Below, piece by piece: positions 17,000-25,505 of a stretch of 64,000 nucleotides of DNA. The DNA comes from Novosphingobium sp. TH158 (GTDB lineage Bacteria > Pseudomonadota > Alphaproteobacteria > Sphingomonadales > Sphingomonadaceae): the NCBI RefSeq assembly GCF_002855555.1, contig NZ_PKRT01000001.1, positions 868,001 to 932,000 on the forward strand, in the 5' to 3' direction. The notes beneath the pieces were generated by a model, which saw only the letters and a list, made by a program, of their open reading frames with translations, had not been told where the DNA came from and searched no databases. The stretch's first letter is position 1, and every line of letters starts with the position of its first letter. Both the position numbers and the translations under genes were made by a program.

Positions 17000-17027
17000 T
17001 TGATCCGTTCAACAGTTGAACTATCAT
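17000..17027 (+). promoter_or_regulatory. Promoter with embedded palindromic operator (probable MarR site)
   Basis: A -35-like TTGATC (17000-17005) and a -10-like TATCAT (17022-17027) are 16 bp apart. A perfect palindrome GTTCAAC-A-GTTGAAC (17007-17021) fills the spacer almost exactly. A repressor bound there would block RNA polymerase. The operon it starts contains a MarR gene at 22888, and MarR proteins favour palindromes of this size. Confidence 0.6.
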
Positions 17028-17066
17028 CGCGGCAGATAGAACGAATGTCCTGAGAGGAGACGGGGG

Positions 17067-17837
17067 ATGAAAGGGCTTTGGCCGATCCTGCCATCCGCGA
17101 TGCTGCTTGCTGCGGCACCGGCGCTGGCACAACCGGCGGACCTGCCGATCGCCCCCGCCACGACAGACGTTTTCCCGCCCGGCGTGAAGGTTATCAAGAG
17201 CCCCTCGGGCTCCGTCTTCGCCAATGACAAGGGCGTTACGCTCTACGGCATGGACATGCGCGTGCTGTGGCGCGCGGGGTCGGATCCGTCGCAGTTCTGC
17301 AAGGGCGAATGCGCCGCCCAGTGGGAGCCGCTGCTCGCTCCGCCGGGGACCAAGCCCAACCTTGCCCTGCCCCGCGGTTTCGGCCGCCCCGCGCCCTTTA
17401 CCGACTGGATGGTGATGGAAAGCGCCGCCGGTGCGCAATGGGTCTACAAGGGCTGGCACCTGGTATTCGTGCGCAAGGGCGACAAGCCCGGCACCACCAC
17501 TTACGAAGGTGCGGAAGACCTGACCTGGAACACGTTGAAGTTCGTTCCGCCGGCGCCAAAGATCGTTGCCCCGCAAACGGTATCGACCCGCTGGCGGGAC
17601 AAGGAATACGTGCTTGCCGACAAGGAAGGCCGGGTGCTGTTCACCGGTTCGTGCAAGAAGACTTGTGCCGACTGGCATCCCCTGCCAGCCCCGGCGGCAG
17701 GCCGCGATATCGGCGAATGGTCCGTCTCGCGCACGGGCGACGTGCCGCAGTGGACCTGGCGCGGCAAACCGGTGTTTTTCAGCATGGCAGATGACCCCGC
17801 CACCCTTCCCGCATCGGCGCGGGTGCTGAAGCCATGA
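17067..17837 (+). CDS. Exported protein with two PF03640-type secreted repeats
   Basis: 256 residues. The first about 21 residues are a Sec signal (LLAAAPALAQ). Two copies of the COG4315/PF03640 'secreted repeat' follow. The first has TLYGMDM...CKGECAAQWEPL (around residue 75), the second has VLFTGSCKKTCADWHPL (around residue 195), each with a CxxxC pair and a W-x-P. The role of this repeat is not established; some members occur with redox proteins. ATG 17067 has AGGAGACGGGGG before it. First gene of the exported redox-like operon; its stop overlaps the next start (ATGA). Confidence 0.8.
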   Translation: MKGLWPILPSAMLLAAAPALAQPADLPIAPATTDVFPPGVKVIKSPSGSVFANDKGVTLYGMDMRVLWRAGSDPSQFCKGECAAQWEPLLAPPGTKPNLALPRGFGRPAPFTDWMVMESAAGAQWVYKGWHLVFVRKGDKPGTTTYEGAEDLTWNTLKFVPPAPKIVAPQTVSTRWRDKEYVLADKEGRVLFTGSCKKTCADWHPLPAPAAGRDIGEWSVSRTGDVPQWTWRGKPVFFSMADDPATLPASARVLKP

Positions 17838-19036
17838 AGCGCGCAATGGGGAACAGGCAGATGATGAAGCAGCCCTTGATGATCGCCGCCGGCCTTGCCG
17901 CGCTTGCTGCCGGATCGATGGCGGGCGGCCCGCGCACGATGACGCAGCCGGCCATTGCCGAAAGCCCGGCGCAGGCCCTGCCCGCTCCGCCGGCCAATGG
18001 CGTGATGGGCTTTGTCGTCAGCGATTTCACGCCGCCGGTGATCCAGGGCAAGGATGCCTGCCCCGATGGCCCGGCGCTGAAGCTGCGTGACAGCTACCTC
18101 GCCGGGCTCGATCCCGGGGAGCGGGCGCGGCTGACGCTCAAGGAGAACGAGAAGGAACTGACCAGCCGCTGGCAGGCAACTGCTTTCGGGCCCAACGGCA
18201 CCAACCTCTGTTCGCAGCCCGACATGTTCAAGCGACCCGAGATGCGCACCGTGCAAAGCAAGGTCGCCTGGGGGCTCGACCTTGACGAAGGCGGCGGCGG
18301 CGACACCTGCGCGCACGAAGGCTTCACCACGCCGACCGGCGAGACCGGGATCGACAACCAGGAATACCGCGCGCTTGGCTGCAAGCTGGAATGGCGCGGC
18401 GTCGATGGCATGACCGGGGACCAGGAAGTGGGCCTCAAGCAGTTCTACAGCTCGGGCGAATGGACGCAGGTGATCCTGCTCAAGGGCGTGGACAGCTTGC
18501 AGAACGATCCGCAGGTCGAGGTCATCTATGCCAACACGCCCGACCGGCCGGTGATCGACGGCAAGGGCAACTGGCTGCGCGGCATGACCTTTTCGATCAG
18601 CGACACCGCACCGCGCCATCGCAACGTGCTGAAGGGCAAGATCGTCAACGGCGTGCTGACCACCGAACCGGCGACGATCAAGCTCGCGCAGACCTGGGGC
18701 CAGGGCGGCACACGCGACATTCGCGGCAACCGCGGCAAGTGGGAATACCACAAGGCCCGCATCCGGCTGGCTTTCCAGCCCGACGGCAGCATGAAGGGCA
18801 TGCTGGGCGGCTATCGTCCGGTGTTCGATCCGATCCTCAGCCCCTCGCTGGGTGGCGCAGGATCGGCGCTGGTCGCGGGGATCGACTGCGCGGCAGAACT
18901 CGCCGCGCTGAAGAAGCTGGCCGATGGCCTGAAGGATCCGAAGACCGGCAAGTGCACCGGCATTTCCGGGGCGCAGCGCATGGCGGCAATCCCCGCCTTC
19001 GTGAACGACATTCCGCAAAGGACGGCATCGCGATGA
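17834..19036 (+). CDS. Exported protein of unknown function (six Cys)
   Basis: 400 residues; no known domain is recognised. The N-terminus (MKQPLMIAAGLAALAAGSM after a short basic leader) looks like a Sec signal. The mature part has six cysteines spaced along the chain, compatible with disulfides in the periplasm, and many beta-type stretches such as QVEVIYANTPDRPVIDGKG. Both ends overlap neighbours by ATGA, so it is an obligate member of the operon between the PF03640 protein and the DUF1592 cytochrome-like protein. It may be a scaffold or substrate-binding partner (inference). Confidence 0.75.
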   Translation: MKRAMGNRQMMKQPLMIAAGLAALAAGSMAGGPRTMTQPAIAESPAQALPAPPANGVMGFVVSDFTPPVIQGKDACPDGPALKLRDSYLAGLDPGERARLTLKENEKELTSRWQATAFGPNGTNLCSQPDMFKRPEMRTVQSKVAWGLDLDEGGGGDTCAHEGFTTPTGETGIDNQEYRALGCKLEWRGVDGMTGDQEVGLKQFYSSGEWTQVILLKGVDSLQNDPQVEVIYANTPDRPVIDGKGNWLRGMTFSISDTAPRHRNVLKGKIVNGVLTTEPATIKLAQTWGQGGTRDIRGNRGKWEYHKARIRLAFQPDGSMKGMLGGYRPVFDPILSPSLGGAGSALVAGIDCAAELAALKKLADGLKDPKTGKCTGISGAQRMAAIPAFVNDIPQRTASR

Positions 19037-20727
19037 AACTCCGCAAGACGCTTGCCCTCGGCCTCGCCGCCAGCGCCCTTGGCTTCGCCGGCTGGTCGCT
19101 TTCGCCACAGGCGACACAGGCGGTCGCCGCATCCTCGCCCGCGGCGGTTTCTACGCCTGCCGGGCAGATCGTCGCCATGCGGCGCATCACCGAGGCGCAG
19201 TACCGCAACGCGATTGCCGATATCTTCGGCCCCGACATCACCGTTGCCGGTCGGTTCGAGCCGGTGGTCCGCCCGGTCGGCGAGCTGATCGCCAGCGGAT
19301 CGAGCGAGGCGGCAATCTCTCCCGCCGGACTCGAACAGTTCGATGCCATGGCGCGGGTGATCGCGGGACAGGTGTTCAACGATGCCCATCGCGGACAGTT
19401 CATGGACTGCCAGCCGGCCAGCGCCGAACGCTTCGATGCCGATTGCGCGGGCAAGGTGCTGACGCCGCTGGGCCGCTACCTGTTCCGCCGACCCATGACT
19501 GGGGCCGAAACCGCCTTTTACGTGCGGCTGGCCGAACAGGGTGCGGCACCCACAAAGTCCTTCCACAAGGGGCTTGAGCTGTCGCTGGCGGCGATGCTCA
19601 CCTCGCCCAGCTTCCTCTACATCATCGAGACGGCGGAGCCCGATCCGGCCAATCCCGGCGGCCTGCGGCTCGATAACTACAGCCGGGCCACCCGTCTGGC
19701 GATGACGCTGTGGAACACCACCCCCAACGACAACCTGCTGAATGCCGCCGCTGCCGGTGACCTGACCGACCCGGCAAGGCTTGATGCCGTGGTTGCCCGC
19801 ATGGTCCAGTCACCCCGGCTCGAGGCCGGTACGCGCGCCTTCTTCGCCGACATGCTCAAGTTCGAGAAATTCGACGAGCTGGCGAAGGACCCGATCATCT
19901 ATCCCTACTTCAACCAGGATGTGCTGAAGGCCCTGCCCGAGCAGATGCTGCGGACGATCACCGATCACCTGCTGACCCGCAATGGCGATTATCGCGAGCT
20001 CTTCACCACCCGCCGCACCTTCATGACGCGCGCGCTGGGCGGTGTTTATCAGGTGCCGGTATCCCGTTCCGAAGGCTGGGTGCCCTACGAATTCAGCCCG
20101 GATGACGACCGTGCCGGCCTGCTCGGCCAGGCGGGGTTCCTGGCGCTCTATTCGCATTCCGGCCGCTCCTCTCCCACCCTGCGCGGTCGGGCGATCCGCG
20201 AGCTGATGATGTGCCAGGAGGTTCCCAACCCGCCGGGCGACGTCAATTTCACCGCCGTGCAGGACACGGCCAACAAGGCCATGCCCACCGCGCGCATCCG
20301 GCTTTCGGCGCACAACACCGATCCGGTCTGCGCCGCCTGTCACAAGATTACCGACCCGCCGGGCTTCGCGCTTGAACGCTTCGACGGCATCGGCGCCTTC
20401 CGCAAGACCGAGAACGACACCCTCATCGACCATTCCGGTGCGCTGGGGCTTGCCAAGTTCACCGGTGCGGCCGGGCTGGGCCAGGCGATGAACGCCTCGG
20501 GCGCGACCACGCAGTGCGTCGCCTCGCGGGCAATGGAATATGCAACCGGCCGCCCGACCCGGGATGCCGCGCTGATCGAGGCGATGGACAAGGCCTTCGC
20601 CGCACGCGGCTATGGCATCCGGGCACTGTTCCAGCAGGTGATGACGCGCCCGGAAACCTGGCGCGTCCCCGCTGCCGGGGCGCTCGGCGGCACAACTCAC
20701 GTCAGCTACAACGGCTTCAAGCGATAA
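19033..20727 (+). CDS. DUF1592/DUF1588/DUF1585 protein with c-type heme motif
   Basis: 564 residues with an N-terminal signal (about residues 1-33). The chain follows the DUF1587-family order: RRITEAQYRNAI early, then LGRYLFRRPMT, DUF1592-type SPSFLYIIE, DUF1588-type FLALYSHSGRSSPTLRGRAIRE, and a C-terminal DUF1585. One CxxCH heme site is visible (C433-A-A-C436-H437) in CAACHKITDPPGFALERFD. Such proteins abound in planctomycetes and some proteobacteria as periplasmic cytochromes of unproven role, usually paired with DUF1552 proteins as here. Confidence 0.88.
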   Translation: MKLRKTLALGLAASALGFAGWSLSPQATQAVAASSPAAVSTPAGQIVAMRRITEAQYRNAIADIFGPDITVAGRFEPVVRPVGELIASGSSEAAISPAGLEQFDAMARVIAGQVFNDAHRGQFMDCQPASAERFDADCAGKVLTPLGRYLFRRPMTGAETAFYVRLAEQGAAPTKSFHKGLELSLAAMLTSPSFLYIIETAEPDPANPGGLRLDNYSRATRLAMTLWNTTPNDNLLNAAAAGDLTDPARLDAVVARMVQSPRLEAGTRAFFADMLKFEKFDELAKDPIIYPYFNQDVLKALPEQMLRTITDHLLTRNGDYRELFTTRRTFMTRALGGVYQVPVSRSEGWVPYEFSPDDDRAGLLGQAGFLALYSHSGRSSPTLRGRAIRELMMCQEVPNPPGDVNFTAVQDTANKAMPTARIRLSAHNTDPVCAACHKITDPPGFALERFDGIGAFRKTENDTLIDHSGALGLAKFTGAAGLGQAMNASGATTQCVASRAMEYATGRPTRDAALIEAMDKAFAARGYGIRALFQQVMTRPETWRVPAAGALGGTTHVSYNGFKR

Positions 20728-20745
20728 GGCCCGAGGAGAACCACC

Positions 20746-22086
20746 ATGGGATACGATCTCAGCCGCAGAACCGCACTTCGGGGCATGATGGGCGGCGCTG
20801 CCGTTACCGTTGGCGTGCCCCTGCTCGACTGCTTCCTCGACGGCAATGGCCAGGCCATGGCCGCGACCGGCAAGCCGGTGCCGATCCGCTTCGGCACCTG
20901 GTTCTGGGGCCTTGGCGTGAACCCCAACCGCTGGTTCCCCAGCAAGCAGGGCAAGGGCTATGACCTGAAGCCGGAACTCGCGCCGATCGCGCCCTTGCAG
21001 GACAAGATCTCGATCCTGGGCGGGTTCAACGTGCCGCTGGATGGCGCGCCCAACCTGCCCCACGTCAGCGGCGGCGCGGCGGTTCGAACCGGACGCGCGC
21101 TGACGGCGGAACGCGGTCTGCCCGGCGAAAGCTTCGACGTGACCATCGGTGACCGCATCAGCACCCGATCGCGCTTTGCCGCGCTGGACCTTTCGGCCAC
21201 GGGCGATCCGCGCAATTCGCTTTCGGGGCGCGGCGGCGGCAACCTCAACCCGGCGGAAGTCTCGGCCGCAGGGCTCTACCAGCGCATCTTCGGCCTTGGC
21301 TTCAAGGATCCGAACAGCGGCAGCTTTACCCCCGATCCGCAGGTAATGGCCCGCCGTTCGGTGCTTTCGGGCGTAACCGAGCAGCGCCAGTCGCTGGAGC
21401 GCGCGGTGGGTGCGGCCGACAAGGCGAAGCTTGACCAGTACTTCACATCGCTGCGCCAGCTGGAAAACCAGCTTGAGGTCGAACTGACCAAGCCCGAACC
21501 GCTGCAGGCCTGCAAGGTGCCGACCAAGGTGCCGCAGCTGGCGGTGAATGCCGAAATCGAAAACGTGATGAAAAGCCACGAGCTGATGACCGACCTGCTC
21601 GTCATGGCGCTTGCCTGCGATCAGACGCGGGTGTTCAACATGATGTTCAACAACGGCGCCAGCTCGCTCACCCGCATCGGCTCTACCATCACGCACCACC
21701 AGCTGACGCATGAGGAAGTGCTCGACAACCGGCTGGGCTACCAGCCCGAGGCCACCTACTTCCTCACCAAGATCATGGAAGCCTGGCTCTATTTCGTCAC
21801 CGCGCTCGACAAGGTGAAGGAAGGCGACAAGACCCTGCTCGACAACACGCTGGTCTTTGCCCACTCGGAAACCGAATTTGCCAAGTTCCACACGATCGAC
21901 AACCTGCCGATGATGATCGCCGGTTCGGCCGGCGGCAGGCTCAAGTCCGGCGTCTACGTCGATGGTGCCGGATCGCCGATCAGCCGTGTCGGCCTGACGC
22001 TCCAGCAGGTCATGGGCGTGCCGCTTGATCGTTGGGGGGCAAAGTCGATGGAAACGAACAAGTCCATCGGGGAGATCCTGGCGTGA
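20746..22086 (+). CDS. DUF1552 domain protein with Tat-type signal
   Basis: 446 residues. The N-terminus LSRRTALRGMMGGAAVTVG resembles a twin-arginine signal. The rest fits DUF1552: FGTWFWGLGVN, HVSGGAAVRTGR, and a late LVFAHSETEFAKFHTIDNLP resembling the sulfatase/alkaline-phosphatase-like ending of DUF1501/1552 proteins. AGGAGAA precedes the ATG. In other genomes it is the standing partner of DUF1592 proteins. Tat export implies folding, and possibly cofactor loading, in the cytoplasm. Its stop overlaps the next GTG start. Confidence 0.85.
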   Translation: MGYDLSRRTALRGMMGGAAVTVGVPLLDCFLDGNGQAMAATGKPVPIRFGTWFWGLGVNPNRWFPSKQGKGYDLKPELAPIAPLQDKISILGGFNVPLDGAPNLPHVSGGAAVRTGRALTAERGLPGESFDVTIGDRISTRSRFAALDLSATGDPRNSLSGRGGGNLNPAEVSAAGLYQRIFGLGFKDPNSGSFTPDPQVMARRSVLSGVTEQRQSLERAVGAADKAKLDQYFTSLRQLENQLEVELTKPEPLQACKVPTKVPQLAVNAEIENVMKSHELMTDLLVMALACDQTRVFNMMFNNGASSLTRIGSTITHHQLTHEEVLDNRLGYQPEATYFLTKIMEAWLYFVTALDKVKEGDKTLLDNTLVFAHSETEFAKFHTIDNLPMMIAGSAGGRLKSGVYVDGAGSPISRVGLTLQQVMGVPLDRWGAKSMETNKSIGEILA

Positions 22087-22574
22087 AGGTGCTCGGGGTA
22101 CTCGGGCTTTCGGCGGCGCTGCTTTCGGGCGCGCCCGCCCCGGCGCAGGACGCGGCCAAGGCGCAGGCGGCGCCGGCAGCAACCTCGCTCGCCATGGTCA
22201 TCCCTGCGCTGAACGTTTCCGACGTGGCGGCATCCAGCCGCTTCTATGTCGACGCCCTGGGTATGAAACTGCTGGCCCAGCGGCATAACGAGACCTTCCT
22301 CAGCCTAGGCCCCGATGCGAAGCAGCCGGTGGTCATGCTGATGCGCGATCCGGAACTGAAGCAGAATCCCGTCATCACCCAGGGCACCGGGTTCAACCGG
22401 CTGGTCCTGCGCGTTGCGGGCCTGACTGAAATAGTGGCGCGACTGAAAGCGGGCGGCTACAAGGTCAGCGACATTCGCGACGTATCGATGGGGTATCGCA
22501 TGGCAATGGCCACCGATCCCGATGGATATCGTCTGGAACTTGTGGAAGCTGGGGCAAGACCGGAGAAGAAGTGA
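22083..22574 (+). CDS. Exported VOC family protein
   Basis: 163 residues from the GTG at 22083, which overlaps the DUF1552 stop. The first about 20 residues (VLGVLGLSAALLSGAPAPAQ) form a Sec signal, unusual because VOC proteins are normally cytoplasmic. A glyoxalase/bleomycin-resistance fold follows: SLAMVIPALNVSDVAASSRFY near the start of the mature part and ATDPDGYRLELVE at the end, whose Glu is a usual metal ligand. It could bind a metal and a small organic molecule in the periplasm. It is coupled to the HiPIP gene by TGATG. Confidence 0.8.
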   Translation: MKVLGVLGLSAALLSGAPAPAQDAAKAQAAPAATSLAMVIPALNVSDVAASSRFYVDALGMKLLAQRHNETFLSLGPDAKQPVVMLMRDPELKQNPVITQGTGFNRLVLRVAGLTEIVARLKAGGYKVSDIRDVSMGYRMAMATDPDGYRLELVEAGARPEKK

Positions 22575-22888
22575 TGCAAGAAAATCGTCGCCGTTTCCTG
22601 CAGTGGGCTGCCCTTGCGCCCGTCGCCGCCATTGCCGCCACGCGGTCTGGCAATGCCCTGGCCAACGGCGCCGGGACAAACGCCTGTTACGATCCCGCCA
22701 CGCTGCCGATGTCGCAGAAAAGCCTGCGCCGCTCGGTGGAATATGTCAACGTCTCGGCCGACCCGTCAAAGCGCTGCGGCCTTTGCGCGTTCTACCAGGC
22801 GAAGGGCGATTGCGGCAGCTGCCAGATCCTCACCTCGGTCGTCAGCCCGGCCGCCTATTGCAGTTCCTACGCACCCAAAGCGGGCTGA
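22574..22888 (+). CDS. High-potential iron-sulfur protein (HiPIP), Tat-exported
   Basis: 104 residues. A Tat-like signal (RRRFLQWAALAPVAAIAA) opens the chain. C68, C71, C83 (or C80) and C96, with the RCGLCAFYQ and PAAYCSSYAPKAG context, match the four-Cys 4Fe-4S site of HiPIPs. HiPIPs are periplasmic one-electron carriers at high potential, often donating to or accepting from c-type cytochromes. Start ATG 22574 overlaps the VOC stop; the stop overlaps the MarR start (TGATG). It fits as the electron carrier for the heme protein in this operon. Confidence 0.88.
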   Translation: MQENRRRFLQWAALAPVAAIAATRSGNALANGAGTNACYDPATLPMSQKSLRRSVEYVNVSADPSKRCGLCAFYQAKGDCGSCQILTSVVSPAAYCSSYAPKAG

Positions 22889-23403
22889 TGTCGGCAGCGC
22901 TGGAGAATCCGCAGCGCGAAGCCATCCTGCGTCGCATCAATTATTCCGTGGGGGATCGCCTGCCTGAAAGCGGGCCCCTCACCTGGGACGATTACGGGTT
23001 GCTGGCGCAGGGACTGGCCATGGCCGCGCGGCCGCTGCACCTGGCAACGCGCACCGTGACGGAGCGCTATTCGCTGGGGCCGCGCGGCGCGTGGCTGCTT
23101 AACCTGATCAACGCAGGCATCGTTTTCCCGCACGAGCTGGCCGAGGTGTTCGGCATCGGTCGCAGCCTCATTTCGTCGGAGCTTTCGCGCCTTGCCGAAG
23201 CGGGCCTGATCGAAAGCCGCCCCGGCGCAACCGATCGCCGTCGGACCGAGCTGGCACTGACCGAGCTGGGCAACCGCGAAATGCTGGCGATCCGCGCCGG
23301 GATCGAGAAGAACCTTGCAGAAGCGCTTGCGGATTACAGCGCGGAGGAAATCCGCCTGTGCGCCCGCATGCTCGGCACCCTGCGCGAGAAGGTTTCCATC
23401 TGA
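22888..23403 (+). CDS. MarR family transcriptional regulator
   Basis: 171 residues. The winged-helix segment lies at about residues 60-115, with ELAEVFGIGRSLISSELSRL as recognition helices and SRPGATDRRRTELALTELG as the wing. It is translationally coupled to the HiPIP gene (TGATG), so it is part of the operon it most likely controls; the palindrome at 17007-17021 in the operon promoter is the probable binding site. MarR proteins commonly respond to aromatic or phenolic ligands; the ligand here is unknown. Confidence 0.9.
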   Translation: MSAALENPQREAILRRINYSVGDRLPESGPLTWDDYGLLAQGLAMAARPLHLATRTVTERYSLGPRGAWLLNLINAGIVFPHELAEVFGIGRSLISSELSRLAEAGLIESRPGATDRRRTELALTELGNREMLAIRAGIEKNLAEALADYSAEEIRLCARMLGTLREKVSI

Positions 23404-23418
23404 AGCAGGACAAGCCTG

Positions 23419-24234
23419 ATGCCGCATCCGATCGCCATCGATTTCATCACCGCGCTGGGCCAGGACCCGGTGGAAATGGTGCACCTTTGCGCCGATCTTG
23501 GCGTGCAGGCTGTCTCGCTGGCCCTGACGCCGACGGTAAAGGTCTCTGACGATGCACCGGGCTGGTCCATGCGCGAAGACAGCGGGCTGCGCCGGTCGGT
23601 TGCCGCCGCACTGGCCGAACGGGAGGTGCGCCTGCTCGTCTGCGAGGGCTTCCTCATCCATCCGCAGATGGACATTGCCAATGCCGCGCACGATCTCGAT
23701 CTTGTTGCCGAACTTGGTGCCGGCGCGGTCAACTGCGTGTCCATCGAGCATGACGAGGCCCGCGGCCACGCCCAGTTCGCCCTTCTGGCAAGCCTTGCGC
23801 ACGAACGCGGCATGCGGGCGTTCATCGAATACATGCCCTTCGTGGCGGTGGACACGCTTGCCAAGGCGATCGCCTGCGTGCGGCAGGCGGGACCGGGTGC
23901 GGCAATCGTGCTGGACGCCATGCATTTCTTCCGCACCGGCACCGCGATTGCCGATCTGGCCGCGCTCGACCCCGCGCTGATCGGCCATGCCCAGCTGTGC
24001 GATGCCCTGGCCGGCCTGCCGCCCGAACAATACATGGATGCCGCCAAGCATGATCGCCTTTCCCCCGGCGAAGGCGACCTTCCGCTCGGCGAATTCCTGG
24101 CGGCGCTGCCAGATGGCCTGCCGGTCGGCCTCGAAATCCCGCAGCGCTCGCGGGCGCAGGCGGGTGAGGATCACCGCCGCCGCATCGAAAACCTGATCGC
24201 CGCCGCAAGAGGTTTTTCGACAGAGCTGTTGTAA
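23419..24234 (+). CDS. Sugar phosphate isomerase/epimerase-like TIM barrel
   Basis: 271 residues of the xylose isomerase-like (AP endonuclease 2) barrel. Possible metal ligands are in FIEYMPF (Glu near residue 137), VLDAMHFF (Asp/His near residue 170) and HAQLCDA. It starts 15 bp after the MarR stop and ends the operon. Members include isomerases, epimerases and hydrolases for sugar-like or inositol-like substrates; the reaction here is not defined. Its presence suggests the operon handles an organic substrate rather than only electrons. Confidence 0.82.
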   Translation: MPHPIAIDFITALGQDPVEMVHLCADLGVQAVSLALTPTVKVSDDAPGWSMREDSGLRRSVAAALAEREVRLLVCEGFLIHPQMDIANAAHDLDLVAELGAGAVNCVSIEHDEARGHAQFALLASLAHERGMRAFIEYMPFVAVDTLAKAIACVRQAGPGAAIVLDAMHFFRTGTAIADLAALDPALIGHAQLCDALAGLPPEQYMDAAKHDRLSPGEGDLPLGEFLAALPDGLPVGLEIPQRSRAQAGEDHRRRIENLIAAARGFSTELL

Positions 24235-24285
24235 GAAAGGCCAAGCTGCGGTACAATCCCGGACGAGACAGACAAGAGTCCGGGA
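24229..24285 (+). promoter_or_regulatory. Strong promoter with downstream inverted repeat (Rieske operon)
   Basis: TTGTAA (24229-24234), a 17-bp spacer and TACAAT (24252-24257) make a near-consensus promoter. It is followed at once by TCCCGGAC-N13-GTCCGGGA (24257-24264 and 24278-24285). Half-site centres are 21 bp apart, two helical turns, and the left arm lies before the expected start site, so a DNA operator is more likely than an RNA hairpin. The right arm includes the GGGAG ribosome site. Confidence 0.6.
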
Positions 24286-24296
24286 GAATCCGTGTC

Positions 24297-25487
24297 ATGA
24301 ACCTTGAAGCCGGCACCTTCGAGCAGGCCCCCGTGCCCGACCTGGGCCTCGAACCGATCCCCGCCAAGGCCTATTACGACCCCGAGTGGTTCGAGCTTGA
24401 GCGCAAGGCCGTGTTCCTGCGCAACTGGTTCCCGATTGGCCATGTGTGCGAAGTGCCGGAAAGCGGCAACTTCATTCGCCGCGAGGTGGAATTCGCCCGG
24501 GCATCGTTGCTGATCGTACGCGGCAAGGATGGGCAGGTTCGCGCCTTCCACAATGCCTGCACCCATCGCGGCACCCAGCTGACCGACGCCACCTGCGGCA
24601 AGCAGTCCAAGTTCTCTTGCCGGTACCATATGTGGACCTTCGGCACCGATGGCGCCCTGCTCTCCGCCCCGGATTTCGAGCGCTTCGGGCTCGACAAGAA
24701 GGACTGCGGGCTGAAGTCGGTCGCCTGCGAGGTTCACGCCGGGCTGATCTTCGTCAACTTCGATCCCCAGCCGGCCAAGCCGCTGCGCGAATGGCTGGGC
24801 GCGCTGGCCGATGGCATGGAAAAGGTGCCCTGCGCCCATGCCACGAACTTTTCCGAATATGTCTACGAGATCGATGCCAACTGGAAGCTGACCTACGACA
24901 ACTTCCAGGAGAGCTATCACCTGCGCTTCATCCATAGCGAAACCGGCAAGGCGACCTTCTCTCCCGCCAACCCCTTCGGCTATCCGGCGGCGCAGGAACT
25001 CCACGATCCGCATCGCACCCAGACCATCTGGACCAATCCCGACGGTGCCAGCCTGATGACGCCTTCGCAGATGCTGGGCTTCAAGGCAGGCATGAAGGCG
25101 GTGATGCGCGGCGACGTTCCTGAAAACCCGGAAAACCGCAAGTATTTTGCGATTTTCCCGAGCTTCTTCATGCTCGGATCGTCGGGCAACAACTTCAGCC
25201 ACACCGTCTATCCCATCGGGCCGGAGAAGTCGCGCGGGGTGATCCGCATCTACTGGATCAACGAGGACAAGACCCCGGCTGTCCGCTACGGCCGCGAATT
25301 CGGCATGGCGCTGACCCGCGATATCCATTCGGAAGACATCTCGGTGATCGAAGCCGGACAGCGCGGCATTTCCAGCGGCGCACTGGAACATATCCACTTC
25401 CAGGAACAGGAAGTGCTCTGCCGCCACCTCTACATGATGGTTGACAAGGCGGTGCGCGAATACAAGGCCGAACAGGGACTTGCATAA
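24297..25487 (+). CDS. Rieske non-heme iron oxygenase, alpha subunit
   Basis: 396 residues. The Rieske cluster ligands are C88-x-H90 and C108-x2-H111. The mononuclear iron site is in NWKLTYDNFQESYHLRFIH (two His) near residues 195-215, with a downstream Asp. This is a ring-hydroxylating or demethylating oxygenase; no beta subunit, ferredoxin or reductase gene is adjacent, so electrons come from elsewhere. GGGAG lies about 10 bp upstream of the ATG. It is followed by a sulfotransferase and SnoaL protein in the same direction. Substrate unknown; similar alpha-only enzymes attack quaternary amines, phenoxy acids or terpenoids. Confidence 0.9.
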   Translation: MNLEAGTFEQAPVPDLGLEPIPAKAYYDPEWFELERKAVFLRNWFPIGHVCEVPESGNFIRREVEFARASLLIVRGKDGQVRAFHNACTHRGTQLTDATCGKQSKFSCRYHMWTFGTDGALLSAPDFERFGLDKKDCGLKSVACEVHAGLIFVNFDPQPAKPLREWLGALADGMEKVPCAHATNFSEYVYEIDANWKLTYDNFQESYHLRFIHSETGKATFSPANPFGYPAAQELHDPHRTQTIWTNPDGASLMTPSQMLGFKAGMKAVMRGDVPENPENRKYFAIFPSFFMLGSSGNNFSHTVYPIGPEKSRGVIRIYWINEDKTPAVRYGREFGMALTRDIHSEDISVIEAGQRGISSGALEHIHFQEQEVLCRHLYMMVDKAVREYKAEQGLA

Positions 25488-25505
25488 CGCATAAGGGACC
25501 TGGGA

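Noticed and set aside
24257-24285. The inverted repeat before the Rieske gene as an RNA thermosensor or riboswitch hiding the ribosome site
   Set aside because: The expected transcription start (about 24264) lies at or after the left arm, so the hairpin would not be in the mRNA. A DNA operator is more likely.
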